Source: Kaiparowitsia implicata GSE-PSE-MK54-09C (lineage in GTDB: Bacteria; Cyanobacteriota; Cyanobacteriia; Elainellales; Elainellaceae). From it: a stretch of 64,000 nucleotides of DNA. The notes under the pieces were generated by a model that saw only the letters and a program-made list of their open reading frames with translations, searched no databases and was not told the DNA's origin. Shown here piece by piece: positions 6,859 through 14,679 of this stretch. Within the stretch, counting starts at the first letter, position 1, and each line of letters opens with the position of its first letter. A program made the translations under genes and the position numbers. The stretch lies in NCBI GenBank assembly GCA_019359435.1, contig JAHHHI010000067.1, positions 1 through 64,000 of the forward strand, given 5' to 3'.

Positions 6859-8901
6859 ATGAGAACAGCCATGGGATTCAGTGTGTGGCCGGTGGGATGG
6901 GTGCTAGGGGCGATCGCCCTTGTGGGGGTGATATGGCGACGCCGAGTTGCTGCCCGCCGGGCGCAGAAAGACCGCAGGTCTCAGCCTCCCCAGCCCTCTA
7001 ATAACTATGAGCGCTATATGGCTGCGGCCTTCAATCGGCCTGACACCTATCCCCTCAGCCCCACGCTGGATGCGGAACTGTTTCGCCCGGTGGGCGACTG
7101 GACTGGACGACTGATCTTGCCAACCCAAGCGTCGCGGCAGGCGTTGCGCGGCGTATGGCTGGAGGTGTATCATGCCCCTCCTGAGCATCGGGCGCTGATC
7201 GGCCAGCGGGTGCTGCTGCGCTGGCAAGACACCGACGCCATCCACAGTCGGCTGCGCCGCGCCATTAGGGATGTGCGCTTTACGCCCGCCGTGGAGGACA
7301 GCCAGCAGGACGGATTGGTGCATCCCACCCGCCTCAACCACTGGACGCAGGTTGACCCGCTAGAATCGCTGGCGGGGTCGCGCCCGCTGGATGACATGGT
7401 GGTGAAGCTGGATGGCACCGTAGGCGTTGATGTAGTCGAGTTGACGGCAGAGATGGCCGAAGCTCCGAGCAATCAGGCGGACTCTCTAAATGGGAACCCG
7501 CAAGCGCCGAGCGATCGCTGCCGCTACCCGCTACTCACCATTGAGCGCGAGCCGATTCAGATTTCGGGACGCTACTATGCCTTGGTGACGTTTCTGCAAC
7601 CGGAAGCAGGCGATCGCTGGCAGGTGGCACACTTCAACCGAACGACGCGCCAATTTGATGGCGCAATCCAACAGGTCGTAGTGCCCGAGGTGGTGGCAGA
7701 CCGCAACGGCTGCCGCAATGCTAGCAACCGCGAGTTGCATCAATCCCCCGCTAACAAGGCGGGATGGTATGTCTACGGCGCTCACGACAGAGAGGGGCAA
7801 TTCATTGTGCAGGCGATCGCCCCCCGGCTGCTGCTTCAGGTTCAGCCTGATTCTGTGGTGACGAAGCCCGCCGCCATCTGGCGCTATCTCAAACGCAACG
7901 CTTGGCATCTCAGCGATCAAAAAGGGCAAACCACTTCTACGTTGCTCTGTCCCCAATGGCCGGGGTGGGCTGGGGATGCAGGCGATGGGGATATAGGCGT
8001 TAGGGATACAGGTGCTGGGGATGCAGGTGCTGGGGAGACAGTCTCGGCCCTGCCTGCTGGGCTGTTTATGAAGGGCGATCGCCACTTGCTCATTCACCTT
8101 TACGGCGGCATTGGTGGAGAGAATCAAGAACCAGCGGCAAAATCATGGGTCTACTTTGGTCATTATGCCTATGGCTTGGCCACCGTCATTTACGAGCCGC
8201 TGGCGGATGAGTTGAGCTTTGACATCACCTATTACCAGATTTATACGCACAATTTAGACGGCATTATTGCAGGAAAACTGGCGTGGAATCGCTATATGGG
8301 CGATCGCCAGTTTGGGTGGCTAGGCACCCGCCCTGTGGTGGATATCCTAATTAAGCTCGACGCCCTGAGTCAGCCTTATGCCCTCAGCCAGACGCCGCAA
8401 TCTGCGCTGGACGTGCTGCTCAGCCAGCTAGAGGTGATGGGTGCCCGCTACCGCATTGGTGACGGCACGGGCGGCACCTACGTCGGCCCGGCCCACAACT
8501 GCGCCCAAGATTCCAACCAAGCTCTCTATACCGCCCTGCGATACATTCGGATCATTCTGGAATCGCAGCCCGATCGAGCGTCGCTAGAGCGCAATGTGGC
8601 CTCTCAGCAATTGCTGAAGCTGGGACAAGGCATTAAATGGGAACTGCTGCCCCTCGGCGCAGCTCGTGCCGACTGGAAGCAGGGGCAAGACACGCTGGGC
8701 ATTAGCCCTGAAGAAGAACTCTGGCGAGGGCTGCGCGTGGGGCTGCTGAGCTGGCGCACCCTGATGCCTCGGCTGGCTGCTCAAACTATCCTGCATCAGT
8801 TTCATCGCCAACAGGCGACTTTCTGGGTGCTGCGCACCTGCCAGGTGGGCGGCAGTGACCCTACCATTGAGCCGATTGCCCCCACGCAAATTGGGTTTTG
8901 A
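6859..8901 (+). CDS. Large cyanobacterial protein of unknown function
   Basis: The 680-residue product has an N-terminal hydrophobic anchor (WPVGWVLGAIALVGVIWRRR, residues 10-29) and a long soluble region with motifs such as PVGDWTGRLILP, GHYAYGLATVIYEP and GDGTGGTYVGPAHNCAQDSNQALY. From memory, this architecture matches the N-terminal part of longer cyanobacterial proteins whose C-terminus is a CPBP-type intramembrane protease. Here the frame stops at about the place where the membrane domain would begin, and no CPBP segment follows. A pentapeptide G-D-x-G-x repeat interrupts it at residues 372-394. HIP1 sites are numerous inside. The ATG start is supported by the position of the anchor. No function is assigned. 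Confidence 0.75.
   Translation: MRTAMGFSVWPVGWVLGAIALVGVIWRRRVAARRAQKDRRSQPPQPSNNYERYMAAAFNRPDTYPLSPTLDAELFRPVGDWTGRLILPTQASRQALRGVWLEVYHAPPEHRALIGQRVLLRWQDTDAIHSRLRRAIRDVRFTPAVEDSQQDGLVHPTRLNHWTQVDPLESLAGSRPLDDMVVKLDGTVGVDVVELTAEMAEAPSNQADSLNGNPQAPSDRCRYPLLTIEREPIQISGRYYALVTFLQPEAGDRWQVAHFNRTTRQFDGAIQQVVVPEVVADRNGCRNASNRELHQSPANKAGWYVYGAHDREGQFIVQAIAPRLLLQVQPDSVVTKPAAIWRYLKRNAWHLSDQKGQTTSTLLCPQWPGWAGDAGDGDIGVRDTGAGDAGAGETVSALPAGLFMKGDRHLLIHLYGGIGGENQEPAAKSWVYFGHYAYGLATVIYEPLADELSFDITYYQIYTHNLDGIIAGKLAWNRYMGDRQFGWLGTRPVVDILIKLDALSQPYALSQTPQSALDVLLSQLEVMGARYRIGDGTGGTYVGPAHNCAQDSNQALYTALRYIRIILESQPDRASLERNVASQQLLKLGQGIKWELLPLGAARADWKQGQDTLGISPEEELWRGLRVGLLSWRTLMPRLAAQTILHQFHRQQATFWVLRTCQVGGSDPTIEPIAPTQIGF
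7972..8040 (+). repeat. In-frame 15-bp tandem repeat
   Basis: Four and a half copies of a 15-bp unit of the form GGGGATGCAGGTGCT encode a G-D-A-G-A-like pentapeptide within the 680-residue protein. The unit length is a multiple of three, so copy-number change would preserve the frame. It is an acidic, glycine-rich low-complexity insertion between conserved segments. Confidence 0.8.
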
Positions 8902-9001
8902 TCGGCGCTTCTTAGGGCTGAAAGTCCCTATAGTGATAGAAGCATCGGCTCTCTCATTTGGATTGGGTTGGATGGTGCCCTTCTATTCGTTCTCCATACA
9001 C

Positions 9002-9589
9002 ATGCTCAATGCGTTTATCTCGGGTCTGCTGGTCTGTCTTTTGGCCTGTTTGCTGACGGTTGGCGCTGCCCCTGCGGCACTCGCCCAATCTGCCGCAGGG
9101 CTGTCTCAATCGGCGATCGCCCCCGTTACAATGGCTCAATCCTCTACCGACGCATCTACAGAACCCCCTATGGCTGGCAAAAAATCATTGTTTTCGTTTT
9201 CAGGCACTCGCCCTGCTACTTTGGGCGCAACAGATGGCAAACTAGCGGCCTGCCCTGATTCGCCCAACTGTGTCAGCAGTCAGGCTCCCGAGTCGGATGC
9301 AGGGCACTACATTGCACCCATTGCGTACAGCGGCACGGCCGCAGATGCGATCGCCGCTCTCAAATCTGCGATCGAACTGACGGATCGGACGACCCTGGTC
9401 AACGCAACCGATCGCTACCTTTATGCGGAATATGCCAGCGCCCTCATGGGATTTGTGGATGATGTGGAGTTTGTGGTGGATGATGCCGCGAAGGTGATTC
9501 ACGTCCGCTCAGCGTCGCGATTGGGGAAATCTGACCTGGGTGTCAATCGCACTCGGATTGAAGCGCTGCGCGCCGCATTCAATGCCTGA
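9002..9589 (+). CDS. DUF1499 domain protein with signal peptide
   Basis: With the ATG at 9002 the 195-residue product starts with a clear signal sequence (MLNAFISGLLVCLLACLLTV, then AAPAALAQS). After a Ser/Thr-rich linker comes a DUF1499 domain with its hallmark LAACPDSPNCVSSQ, then IALKSAIELTDRTTLV and VDDVEFVVDDAAKVIHVRSASRLGKSD-like segments (given in part). DUF1499 proteins occur in bacteria and plants without a known activity. An upstream ATG at 8972 is also possible; starts further upstream would overlap the preceding gene. It is likely exported to the periplasm or lumen. It runs on the same strand as its neighbours, with short gaps suggesting cotranscription with the dehydratase gene. 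Confidence 0.8.
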   Translation: MLNAFISGLLVCLLACLLTVGAAPAALAQSAAGLSQSAIAPVTMAQSSTDASTEPPMAGKKSLFSFSGTRPATLGATDGKLAACPDSPNCVSSQAPESDAGHYIAPIAYSGTAADAIAALKSAIELTDRTTLVNATDRYLYAEYASALMGFVDDVEFVVDDAAKVIHVRSASRLGKSDLGVNRTRIEALRAAFNA

Positions 9590-9625
9590 TTAGCCTTGTT
9601 CTCTAGAGCGATCGCTCCAGCGTCT

Positions 9626-10615
9626 ATGTCCTTTACTTCGCCCGCCGCTGAGCCATTGCCCGTCGCGTATGGGGATGTCGACAATGCCGCCCGTGTGCTA
9701 GACGGCGTAGCCCATCGCACCCCCGTCATGACCTCGCGCTTGGTGGATGAGCGCACCGGCTGCCGGGTGTTTTTTAAATGCGAAAACCTGCAGCGCACGG
9801 GCTCCTTCAAATTTCGCGGGGCTTATAATGCGATCGCTCATCTCAGCCCAGACCAGCGATCGCACGGGGTGCTGACCTACTCGTCTGGCAACCATGCCCA
9901 GGCGATCGCCCGAGCGGGGCAACTGTTGGGCGTCAACACGACCATCATCATGCCCGAGGATGCGCCAGCCGTGAAACAGGCGGCCACGCAGGGTTATGGC
10001 GCAGAGGTGATTCTCTATAACCGTGCCGAAGCAACCCGTGAGCACCTCGCGCAACAGCTGGCGCAAGAGCGGGGGGCAACGCTAATTCCGCCCTACGACC
10101 ATCCCCAAGTGGTGGCAGGACAGGGCACGACCGCCAAAGAACTCCTAGAACAGGTGGGCAATCTAGACTATCTGCTGGTGTGCTGCGGCGGGGGCGGACT
10201 GCTGTCAGGCTGTGCGATCGCAGCCCACCAGCTATCTCCCGCCTGTCGGGTGATCGGGGTAGAACCGGCAGCGGCGGATGATGCCGCCCGGTCCTTCCGC
10301 ACAAAAGCGTTGCAAACAGTCGAAAATCCGAACACCATTGCAGATGGGGCGCGTACCCCGTCGCTGGGTCGCATCACCTTTCCGCTCGTGATGCACTATG
10401 TTCATGATGTGGTGACGGTGGATGACAGCCAGTTGCTCAAGACTCTGTTCTGGTTATGGGAGCGGCTGAAGCTGGTGATTGAACCCACTGGGGCCCTAGC
10501 GGCAACAGCGCTGCTAGAGAGAAAGGTCGCCATAAAAGCGGGCGATCGCATCGGTGTCATTCTCAGCGGCGGCAATGTCGATTTGCAGCAGATGGCTCAC
10601 TTGTTATCCCATTGA
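9626..10615 (+). CDS. Threonine/serine dehydratase, PLP-dependent (no ACT domain)
   Basis: This fold-type II PLP enzyme of 329 residues has the Schiff-base lysine at K62 in SFKFRGAYNA, the substrate loop SSGNHAQA, and the phosphate-binding glycine loop CCGGGGLLSG. It matches threonine dehydratase and serine racemase. It ends without the C-terminal regulatory ACT-like domains of biosynthetic IlvA, so it is more like the short catabolic dehydratase or racemase type that deaminates L-threonine or L-serine to 2-oxo acids. The ATG at 9626 was chosen over an upstream TTG at 9596. It lies 36 bp after the DUF1499 gene. Confidence 0.85.
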   Translation: MSFTSPAAEPLPVAYGDVDNAARVLDGVAHRTPVMTSRLVDERTGCRVFFKCENLQRTGSFKFRGAYNAIAHLSPDQRSHGVLTYSSGNHAQAIARAGQLLGVNTTIIMPEDAPAVKQAATQGYGAEVILYNRAEATREHLAQQLAQERGATLIPPYDHPQVVAGQGTTAKELLEQVGNLDYLLVCCGGGGLLSGCAIAAHQLSPACRVIGVEPAAADDAARSFRTKALQTVENPNTIADGARTPSLGRITFPLVMHYVHDVVTVDDSQLLKTLFWLWERLKLVIEPTGALAATALLERKVAIKAGDRIGVILSGGNVDLQQMAHLLSH

Positions 10616-10660
10616 AGGCCCTGTAGCTGGCTATGCAATGTGAAGCGAAGCCTAGATGCT

Positions 10661-11131
10661 ATGGTCGTAACGTTTTACGGCCAGCATCCGGCAGATGGTA
10701 TGGATATTACCCCCGCAACTCACCAACTCATTGGGGCAGTGCAACGCCTCAAACCCAAGTACAGCGACCCCGCCTCGCTGCTGTTTATTGATTTTTACTG
10801 CCAGTGCAAGCAGGGGTGTGACTACCTGTTTCCGGCTCCCGTGCGCGAGACAGTTCGGCTGATAGACATTTTGCAGTGGTTCTTTGACTGTGTGGCGCGC
10901 AAAGAGCCGACTGCCCTAATTCAACTCATGTGGAAGGATGTGGTGGGGCCAACCTTAGGGGAATACCTCGCCGATGAAAAGATTGAACAAACCCTCTGGC
11001 AGGCATTTGAGGGAGATGTCTCGCAGTCACTGGCCGATTGGGATCTAGAGCGCCTGCCGACGGGTGGGGTGCGGCTGGTGCTGCGAGAACTCCTCGATGA
11101 CATCTACCAGGTAGAACAGATGCTGGGTTAA
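10661..11131 (+). CDS. Conserved cyanobacterial hypothetical protein
   Basis: The roughly 156-residue soluble protein (TFYGQHPADGMDITPATHQL at the N-terminus, and a C-terminal GGVRLVLRELLDDIYQVEQM helix) has no domain I recognise. It contains the Cys-bearing motif FYCQCKQGCDYLFPAPVRE near residue 45; three cysteines in C-x-C-x3-C might bind metal, which is speculation. A GTG at 10640 would add seven residues. It follows the dehydratase by 45 bp on the same strand and ends before a strong bidirectional terminator. Confidence 0.6.
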   Translation: MVVTFYGQHPADGMDITPATHQLIGAVQRLKPKYSDPASLLFIDFYCQCKQGCDYLFPAPVRETVRLIDILQWFFDCVARKEPTALIQLMWKDVVGPTLGEYLADEKIEQTLWQAFEGDVSQSLADWDLERLPTGGVRLVLRELLDDIYQVEQMLG

Positions 11132-11268
11132 GACTAGGGGCTAACGCGACACTGTCGCCTGTTGAGAACGCGCTGCTCTCAGAGAAACGTGTCGTATAGA
11201 TGGGGATGCTGGACGGGTTGGTTGACTGGCGGGCGATCGCCCCGTCCCAACCCGTCCTCTGCAATCAG

Positions 11269-11314
11269 CGCCATAAAAAGCCCTGCACAGTACTGTGCAG
11301 GGCTTTTTATGGCG
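11269..11314. terminator. 46-bp perfect palindrome, bidirectional terminator
   Basis: The sequence is an uninterrupted palindrome: CGCCATAAAAAGCCCTGCAC runs to a CAGTACTG centre and back. On either strand a GC-rich stem is followed by TTTTTAT, so it can end both the rightward hypothetical gene and the leftward apcF transcript. Confidence 0.9.
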
Positions 11315-11364
11315 TTAGATCAACGTTCAACAAAAGAGAGCAAGCTGTAGCTGTAACCCAACGA

Positions 11365-11874
11365 CTAGATGTTTTTTTCTGCCAAATCTCGGCACATGTA
11401 GTCAAATGGCTCATCGACAAAGCCAACGCCTTCAATACCGGCTTCAGCCACCTGGGCTTTCACAATGTCTTTCATGATCTGAATGCCGCGCACCGTAGGG
11501 CCAGACGGAACGCCCAGTGAGTTATAGGTTTCGCGCAACCCTTGCAGCACCCGTTCATCTAGCACGTCAACGCTGCCCGCCACCAACGCATAGCTGGCAT
11601 AGCGCAGGTAATAGTCCATATCGCGCAGACAAGCGGCGTAACGTCGAGTCGTATAAGCATTGCCACCTGGGCGAATCAGCTCTGGCACTTCTTCAAACAA
11701 TTGCAGCCCGGCTTGCTTCACAATGGCGGCAGCATTACCGTTGATCACCGATGCGGCCTGCACCCTCGCCATGCCGGTCTCAAAATAGGCTTTTAGGGCA
11801 TCCATCGCATTGCGATCAAGGTATTGCCCTCTTCCGTCATAGCTTCCAATCAAGTTGGTAACAGCGTCCCGCAT
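11365..11874 (-). CDS. apcF: Allophycocyanin beta-18 subunit
   Basis: The 169-residue phycobiliprotein has the chromophore-binding cysteine C82 in RRYAACLRDMDYYLRY and the conserved Asn72 that is methylated in beta subunits. The sequence MRDAVTNLIGSYDGRGQYLD with NSLGVPSGPTVRGIQIMKD matches ApcF, the minor beta-type subunit of the phycobilisome core that pairs with the core-membrane linker ApcE in the terminal emitter trimer. It is monocistronic, as usual for apcF. A Shine-Dalgarno GGGAGA lies about 8 bp before the ATG on the minus strand, and the palindrome at 11269-11314 provides its terminator. Confidence 0.95.
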   Translation of the reverse strand: MRDAVTNLIGSYDGRGQYLDRNAMDALKAYFETGMARVQAASVINGNAAAIVKQAGLQLFEEVPELIRPGGNAYTTRRYAACLRDMDYYLRYASYALVAGSVDVLDERVLQGLRETYNSLGVPSGPTVRGIQIMKDIVKAQVAEAGIEGVGFVDEPFDYMCRDLAEKNI

Positions 11875-12491
11875 GGATTTCGTCTCCCATCTCTAACAAA
11901 ACTATGGTCTTATGTAGCGTTGACCCGCAGGGGCCTCGTGACAGCTAACGTGCACTGCAGACGTAATAATAGACATCAGCAAATCTTGTCAACAGGCCAG
12001 AACGCCTGACACCTAATGAAGTCAAAAACCCATAAGGCCAAGATTAACTGATGCTGGTTCGTTAGGTTAGCCGCTTGATCCAGCCATCAACTAGCGCTCA
12101 GAATCAAGCGCATAGCATCCAATGCTCGGATCGTGGCAGTGAGGTAAAGCCCGTCTAAATCAGACAAGCATTTACTCAGGATTTAATAAGGGCAAACCTC
12201 TGTAGGGCGATCGCCCCATACTGTCTGCTAAAGTACATTTCTCAAATCATTACGGTCAAGTTTATCACGCTAGTTAGAGCGAAAATCCCCATCACTGCAA
12301 GGATAGAGCGGCTTTAACGATTAAGTTTTGTATCAACGATTCCACCCGCGTAGCTCTCTAAATCCTAATAGGCTCAGTGCTGCTTTCTTCAGGCATAAAT
12401 TCAAGAGAGAGTCGTGCAAGTCGTTCGCAGAATACAGAACTCAGCCTTAAAAATTCAAAATTTACACTTCAAATCAGCAATGCTATATTTT

Positions 12492-12533
12492 GTATTTCTT
12501 GATACAAAACCTGCATTTGTCACTCCATAGGAT
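12492..12533 (+). promoter_or_regulatory. NtcA-activated promoter of glnA
   Basis: A perfect NtcA box GTATTTCTTGATAC (GTA-N8-TAC, 12492-12505) is followed after exactly 22 nt by TAGGAT (12528-12533), matching TA-N3-T. This GTA-N8-TAC-N22/23-TAN3T layout is the established class II arrangement for nitrogen-control genes activated by NtcA with 2-oxoglutarate. It predicts transcription starting near 12540, leaving a leader of about 160 nt before glnA. The box is extended by flanking T/A pairs (TGTAT...ATACA). The rest of the 824-bp apcF-glnA gap (11875-12491) shows nothing else recognisable. Confidence 0.9.
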
Positions 12534-12698
12534 TATGCAGGTGCCATAGTGCCTTAGTTTGCATTGCCCAATCTAAAGTGCTCAAAAGCCAACTTGCACC
12601 CCTGCAACACGTAGTTTGCCCCCAGCTGATTGCCAGGGTTGGTTTAGCACTGACACAATTGCTCAGAATTGATTTTGCTAGAGATGAAGGAGTAGTTC

Positions 12699-14120
12699 AT
12701 GACCATGACCCCAGATGACGTCTTGCGTCAGATTAAAGACCAAGACATTAAGATGATTGACCTTAAGTTCATCGATATGCCTGGCACCTGGCAGCATCTC
12801 ACTGTTTTTCAGGATCAGATCGATGAAAGCAGCTTTGAGGACGGGGTGCCTTTTGACGGCTCCAGCATCCGGGGATGGAAGGCCATTAACGAGTCAGATA
12901 TGACGATGGTGCTTGATGCGAGCACAGCTTGGATCGACCCCTTCATGGCAGAACCGACTCTGAGCGTGATTTGCAGCATCAAAGAACCGCGCACCGGAGA
13001 GTGGTATGCGCGCTGCCCTCGGGTGATTGCCCAAAAGGCAGTTGATTACCTGCAAGCTACGGGTTTGGGAGATACTGCGTTCTTTGGCCCTGAGGCTGAA
13101 TTCTTCATTTTTGAAGATGTTCGGTTTGACCAAAACGAACATGAAGGCTATTACCACGTTGATAGCGTAGAAGGTCGATGGAACACGGGTCGGATGGAAG
13201 AGGGCGGAAACAAGGCCTATAAGCCTCGCTATAAGGAGGGCTATTTCCCTGTTTCGCCTACTGATACCTCCCAGGATCTTCGTACAGAGATGCTGCTTAC
13301 AATGGCCAAGTGTGGCGTGCCCATTGAGAAGCACCACCATGAAGTGGCTTCGGGCGGGCAGTGCGAGCTAGGCTTCCGATTTGGCACGTTGGTGCAGGCC
13401 GCAGACTGGCTGCTGACCTATAAATACTGCATCAAGAACGTCGGTAAAAAGTACGGCAAAACCATTACGTTTATGCCTAAGCCTGTGTTTAACGATAACG
13501 GCTCTGGCATGCACACCCACCAGTCGATTTGGAAGGACGGTCAACCGCTATTTGCAGGGGATCAGTATGCAGGGCTGAGCCAGATGGCGTTGTGGTATAT
13601 CGGCGGCATCTTGAAGCATGCGCCAGCACTGTTGGCATTTACAAACCCCACGACCAACTCTTACAAGCGTCTGGTGCCTGGGTTTGAAGCACCCGTAAAC
13701 CTTGCCTATTCCCAGGGAAATCGCTCTGCGTCAGTCCGCATTCCGCTCTCCGGCACAAATCCCAAGGCCAAGCGTCTAGAATTCCGCTGCCCCGATGCTA
13801 CGTCTAACCCCTATCTAGCCTTTGCCGCCATGCTTTGTGCTGGTATTGATGGCATCAAGAACCAGATTGACCCCGGTAGTCCGCTAGATGTGGATATCTA
13901 CGACCTTAGCCCTGAGGAACTGGCAAAGATTCCTTCTACGCCGGGCTCTTTAGAAGATGCCCTGAGCTGTCTAGAGAAGGATCATGAGTTTCTAACAACG
14001 GGTGGCGTCTTTACCGAAGACTTCATCGGCAACTGGATCAACTTCAAGCTAGATAACGAAGTTAACCCCATGCGCCTGCGTCCTCATCCGTATGAGTTCT
14101 CTCTCTATTACGACTGCTAG
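12699..14120 (+). CDS. glnA: Glutamine synthetase type I
   Basis: The 473-residue GSI has the beta-grasp domain with [13 protein letters not shown], the latch [11 protein letters not shown], the ammonia/metal-binding segments [10 protein letters not shown] and [10 protein letters not shown], the ATP region [18 protein letters not shown], and [12 protein letters not shown]. It makes glutamine from glutamate, ammonium and ATP, the entry step of the GS/GOGAT cycle. Cyanobacterial GSI is usually controlled by NtcA and by small inactivating factors (GIFs) rather than adenylylation; no gif gene is in this window. The start ATGACCATGACC at 12699 follows GAAGGAG, a good Shine-Dalgarno sequence. Confidence 0.97.
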   Translation: MTMTPDDVLRQIKDQDIKMIDLKFIDMPGTWQHLTVFQDQIDESSFEDGVPFDGSSIRGWKAINESDMTMVLDASTAWIDPFMAEPTLSVICSIKEPRTGEWYARCPRVIAQKAVDYLQATGLGDTAFFGPEAEFFIFEDVRFDQNEHEGYYHVDSVEGRWNTGRMEEGGNKAYKPRYKEGYFPVSPTDTSQDLRTEMLLTMAKCGVPIEKHHHEVASGGQCELGFRFGTLVQAADWLLTYKYCIKNVGKKYGKTITFMPKPVFNDNGSGMHTHQSIWKDGQPLFAGDQYAGLSQMALWYIGGILKHAPALLAFTNPTTNSYKRLVPGFEAPVNLAYSQGNRSASVRIPLSGTNPKAKRLEFRCPDATSNPYLAFAAMLCAGIDGIKNQIDPGSPLDVDIYDLSPEELAKIPSTPGSLEDALSCLEKDHEFLTTGGVFTEDFIGNWINFKLDNEVNPMRLRPHPYEFSLYYDC

Positions 14121-14139
14121 ACCAGGACTTGCTAGATCT

Positions 14140-14228
14140 GGCGTCAGTTCGGCAAATCCCTAACCCGAGCTGCTCGCTAAGCTCAGTTTGGGTTAGGACG
14201 GGTTTGAGCTTATCCCGAACTCAGGTTC
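14140..14228. repeat. Degenerate member of the double-hairpin repeat family
   Basis: The left end GCGTCAGTTCGG and right end GAGCTTATCCCGAACTCAGG match the termini of the full-length copies at 14553, 19816 and 52597, but the interior is replaced by an unrelated weaker hairpin (CCTAACCC paired with GGGTTAGG). It lies between the glnA stop codon and the glnA terminator. Confidence 0.8.
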
Positions 14229-14240
14229 TGATTAAATTGA

Positions 14241-14283
14241 AGCCGCCTTGCACTGTCTACGATGGTGCAGGGCGGCTTTTTAA
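14241..14283 (+). terminator. Rho-independent terminator of glnA
   Basis: The stem AGCCGCCTTGCAC (14241-14253) pairs with GTGCAGGGCGGCT (14265-14277) with one mismatched pair and is followed by TTTTTAA, a textbook intrinsic terminator for the rightward glnA transcript. Confidence 0.9.
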
Positions 14284-14359
14284 TTGATGGGCGATCGCCC
14301 TACTCGCCCATCAGTTGTATTTTCGTCTATCGTGATGGACTCTCTCAAGCCAGACCAGA

Positions 14360-14408
14360 AAAGGGGCAGACAATCGCTATTTAGCAATCAACTGCCCCTT
14401 TCTCTTTT
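14360..14408. terminator. Second terminator-like hairpin after glnA
   Basis: AAAGGGGCAG (14360-14369) pairs with CTGCCCCTTT (14392-14401), followed by CTCTTTTT. It may be a backup terminator or the end of a short unannotated transcript. Confidence 0.6.
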
Positions 14409-14552
14409 TGCTTTGGTAGTCTGGATTGAGTGCCATAGGCGGACTCAACCCAGACTTATATCAAATCCTTTTAGTTGCCCATAGCTGTGGTTCATTCATA
14501 ACAAGGCTTTCAGCTAATTTTATTGCGGTTGATCAACCGGATTTGATATTAC

Positions 14553-14679
14553 TTAACGTCAGTTCGGGTTAAGAGGGTTTTGGGGCATCGCGCGTCGCGC
14601 GATGCCCCAAAACCCTTAATGTGCTGTGCGCGTCGCGCACAGCACATTAAGGGTTTGAGCTTATCCCAAACTCAGGTTA
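14553..14679. repeat. Full-length double-hairpin MITE-like repeat, copy A
   Basis: The 127-bp element is bounded by TTAACGTCAGTTCGGGTTAA and a right end that reads on the minus strand TAACCTGAGTTTGGGATAAG. These are imperfect terminal inverted repeats. Inside are two 20-bp-stem hairpins, one with GGGGCATCGCGCG and one with TGTGCTGTGCGCG, each with a 1-nt centre. Its last three bases (TTA, 14677-14679) are the TAA stop codon of ycf39 on the minus strand. Copies B and C have base changes that preserve pairing in both stems. Confidence 0.9.

Noticed and set aside
12540-12698. Glutamine riboswitch in the glnA leader
   Set aside because: I could not find the conserved core of the glnA or downstream-peptide RNA motifs; NtcA control is sufficient to explain regulation.
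14284-14484. 66-codon open frame after glnA
   Set aside because: It runs through a terminator hairpin and has no recognisable product.
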